NCBI GenBank assembly: GCA_030148005.1
Contig: JASBUI010000013.1
Location: 1 to 64,000 of the forward strand
Length of the DNA: 64,000 bases
Source: Paracoccaceae bacterium
Lineage (GTDB): Bacteria; Pseudomonadota; Alphaproteobacteria; Rhodobacterales; Rhodobacteraceae
Direction of reading: 5' to 3'
Part shown: piece by piece, positions 63,299-64,000 of the stretch
Position numbering within the stretch: position 1 is the stretch's first letter
Layout of the letters: every line of letters starts with the position of its first letter
Made by a program: the position numbers and the translations under genes
Notes under the pieces: generated by a model
The model's input: only the letters and a program-made list of their open reading frames with translations
Told to the model about the DNA's origin: nothing
The model's database searches: none

Positions 63299-63547
63299 CT
63301 CAAATCTCCGCTTGCGTGCTGGTCAGTTGCGATATCGCAGTCGCGGGGCCAAGGTTCAACCCGGCTTGCGCCCCGCGCCCGTGGGCCATCGCCGGTTGAC
63401 ATGCATCAATGCGGATTACCGCCCATGGCGGCTAAGCTTCGGCGAGGCGGTTGAAAAGTGCCGTCTGCAGGTTAGGTAAAAGTCGAGCCGCCACAGGTTT
63501 CGCGGCTACTTCTTTGGGTACCTTTTCATTTTTCGGAGGTCGATCTT

Positions 63548-63895
63548 ATGGCAACTTCAACTGCAAAAAATAAATCTGACGCAAGCCGCAAAGGTGATGG
63601 CGAAAGCCTAGCCGATGAGGTTGCAATGCTGCGCGATGAGCTTGAGGCGGTGGCCGCTCTTGCCCGTCAGGTCGGGGTGGATGGCATCGCGCTTGCCAAG
63701 GTGCGGGCCAAGGCCCGGCTTGGCGAGGGGATTGAGAAAGGGCAGGACGCTGCGACAAAGATCGCCGAAGAGGTCGCGTCTGAATGGCACGCGGCCGAAA
63801 AACGGCTGGTCAGAGAGGCGACCGAGCATCCTTGGCGCACCTTGGGGCTGGCCGCGGTTGGCGGTCTGGCGCTTGGCCTTCTTTTGCGCCGCTGA
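63548..63895 (+). CDS. DUF883/ElaB-YqjD-like membrane-anchored protein
   Basis: This 115-residue protein has a helical, charged N-terminal domain and a C-terminal transmembrane segment (TLGLAAVGGLALGLLLRR), as in ElaB/YqjD proteins that tether to ribosomes at the inner membrane. The ribosome-binding site GGAGG lies 12 bases before the ATG. It is followed by a partial holin-like gene. Confidence 0.85.
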   Translation: MATSTAKNKSDASRKGDGESLADEVAMLRDELEAVAALARQVGVDGIALAKVRAKARLGEGIEKGQDAATKIAEEVASEWHAAEKRLVREATEHPWRTLGLAAVGGLALGLLLRR

Positions 63896-63898
63896 CGG

Positions 63899-64000
63899 AT
63901 GGGGGGCCTGATCCAACTGGCCGCCGCGCTGGTCCGTAACGCCTTTGGCGGGGTCCGGCGGCAGACAACCGAACGGCTTGTGCTCGATGCAATCATTGCG
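63899..64000 (+). CDS. partial phage-holin-like or YqjE-like membrane protein (3' end outside window)
   Basis: The gene starts four bases after the DUF883 stop. Only the first 34 residues are visible (MGGLIQLAAALVRNAFGGVRRQ...), a helix with a basic stretch. The YqjD-YqjE gene order of enterobacteria suggests a small membrane partner of the upstream protein; family assignment is tentative. Confidence 0.5.
   Translation, partial: MGGLIQLAAALVRNAFGGVRRQTTERLVLDAIIA

Noticed and set aside
1-64000. CRISPR arrays, tRNA or rRNA genes, IS elements or prophage
   Set aside because: No regularly spaced repeats, cloverleaf-like sequences, transposase motifs or phage structural genes were seen on either strand.

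Overview
The window is chromosomal DNA from a GC-rich alphaproteobacterium, most likely a member of the Rhodobacterales (Roseobacter group). The evidence is the gene order dusB(nifR3)-ntrB-ntrC-ntrY-ntrX-trkA-trkH-hfq-hflX, an NtrC without the sigma-54 contact loop, a fused IspDF, a PBG synthase without zinc cysteines, and the paired DUF6477/DUF6456 genes. No prophage, insertion sequence, CRISPR array, rRNA or tRNA was seen. Almost every base lies in or beside an ordinary chromosomal gene.

Layout. 1-2513: polyamine synthesis (carboxynorspermidine synthase, cut by the window edge, and SpeA). 2798-5863: a TrkH potassium transporter, an unknown exported protein and a PKHD-type iron dioxygenase. 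5864-10543: a copper/thiol assembly region, with ctaG facing a ccmG-tlpA-sco-ccdA-(His/Met-rich protein) operon that has a MerR-family (CueR/HmrR-like) promoter. 10602-14887: tetR-ppk2, an alpha/beta hydrolase, metA (acetyl type) and an unknown P-loop protein. 14941-19703: two DMT exporters flanking a FadL-like porin, then guaA. 19874-24220: an MttB-family methyltransferase, DUF6477, a DUF6456 helix-turn-helix protein and lipA. 24243-26642: two c-type cytochromes and a LysR regulator. 26639-30412: hpt with a coupled small membrane protein, a COQ10-like protein, an MmgE/PrpD protein and amtB. 30567-32688: ispDF-pgpA-cinA with 4-base overlaps. 32869-44643: the long nitrogen-regulation, potassium and Hfq block. 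44668-50354: DUF2177, penicillin acylase, a 3-HIBADH-like oxidoreductase, a SYLF lipoprotein and hemB. 50477-54514: a membrane protein and mfd. 54575-58739: MFS exporter, FrnE-like DsbA, acyl-CoA ligase and an XRE-cupin regulator. 58747-64000: an unlisted entericidin-like lipoprotein overlapping an orphan YejA-type binding protein, a predicted sRNA, LysE, DUF502, psuG, a DUF883 protein and the start of a holin-like gene.

How it fits together. Three themes stand out: nitrogen sensing (NtrBC, NtrYX, AmtB) placed beside potassium uptake (TrkA, TrkH) and post-transcriptional control (Hfq); envelope redox and copper handling; and housekeeping synthesis (GMP, lipoate, isoprenoids, haem, methionine, polyamines).

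The least explained signals are: (i) the copper-type promoter with the small His/Met-rich protein at the end of its operon; (ii) a short intergenic transcript unit at about 60.79-60.87 kb with a consensus-like promoter, one stem-loop and a strong terminator; (iii) a short dispersed repeat found four times, each time between two converging genes; and (iv) paired palindromes upstream of the DUF6456 regulator.
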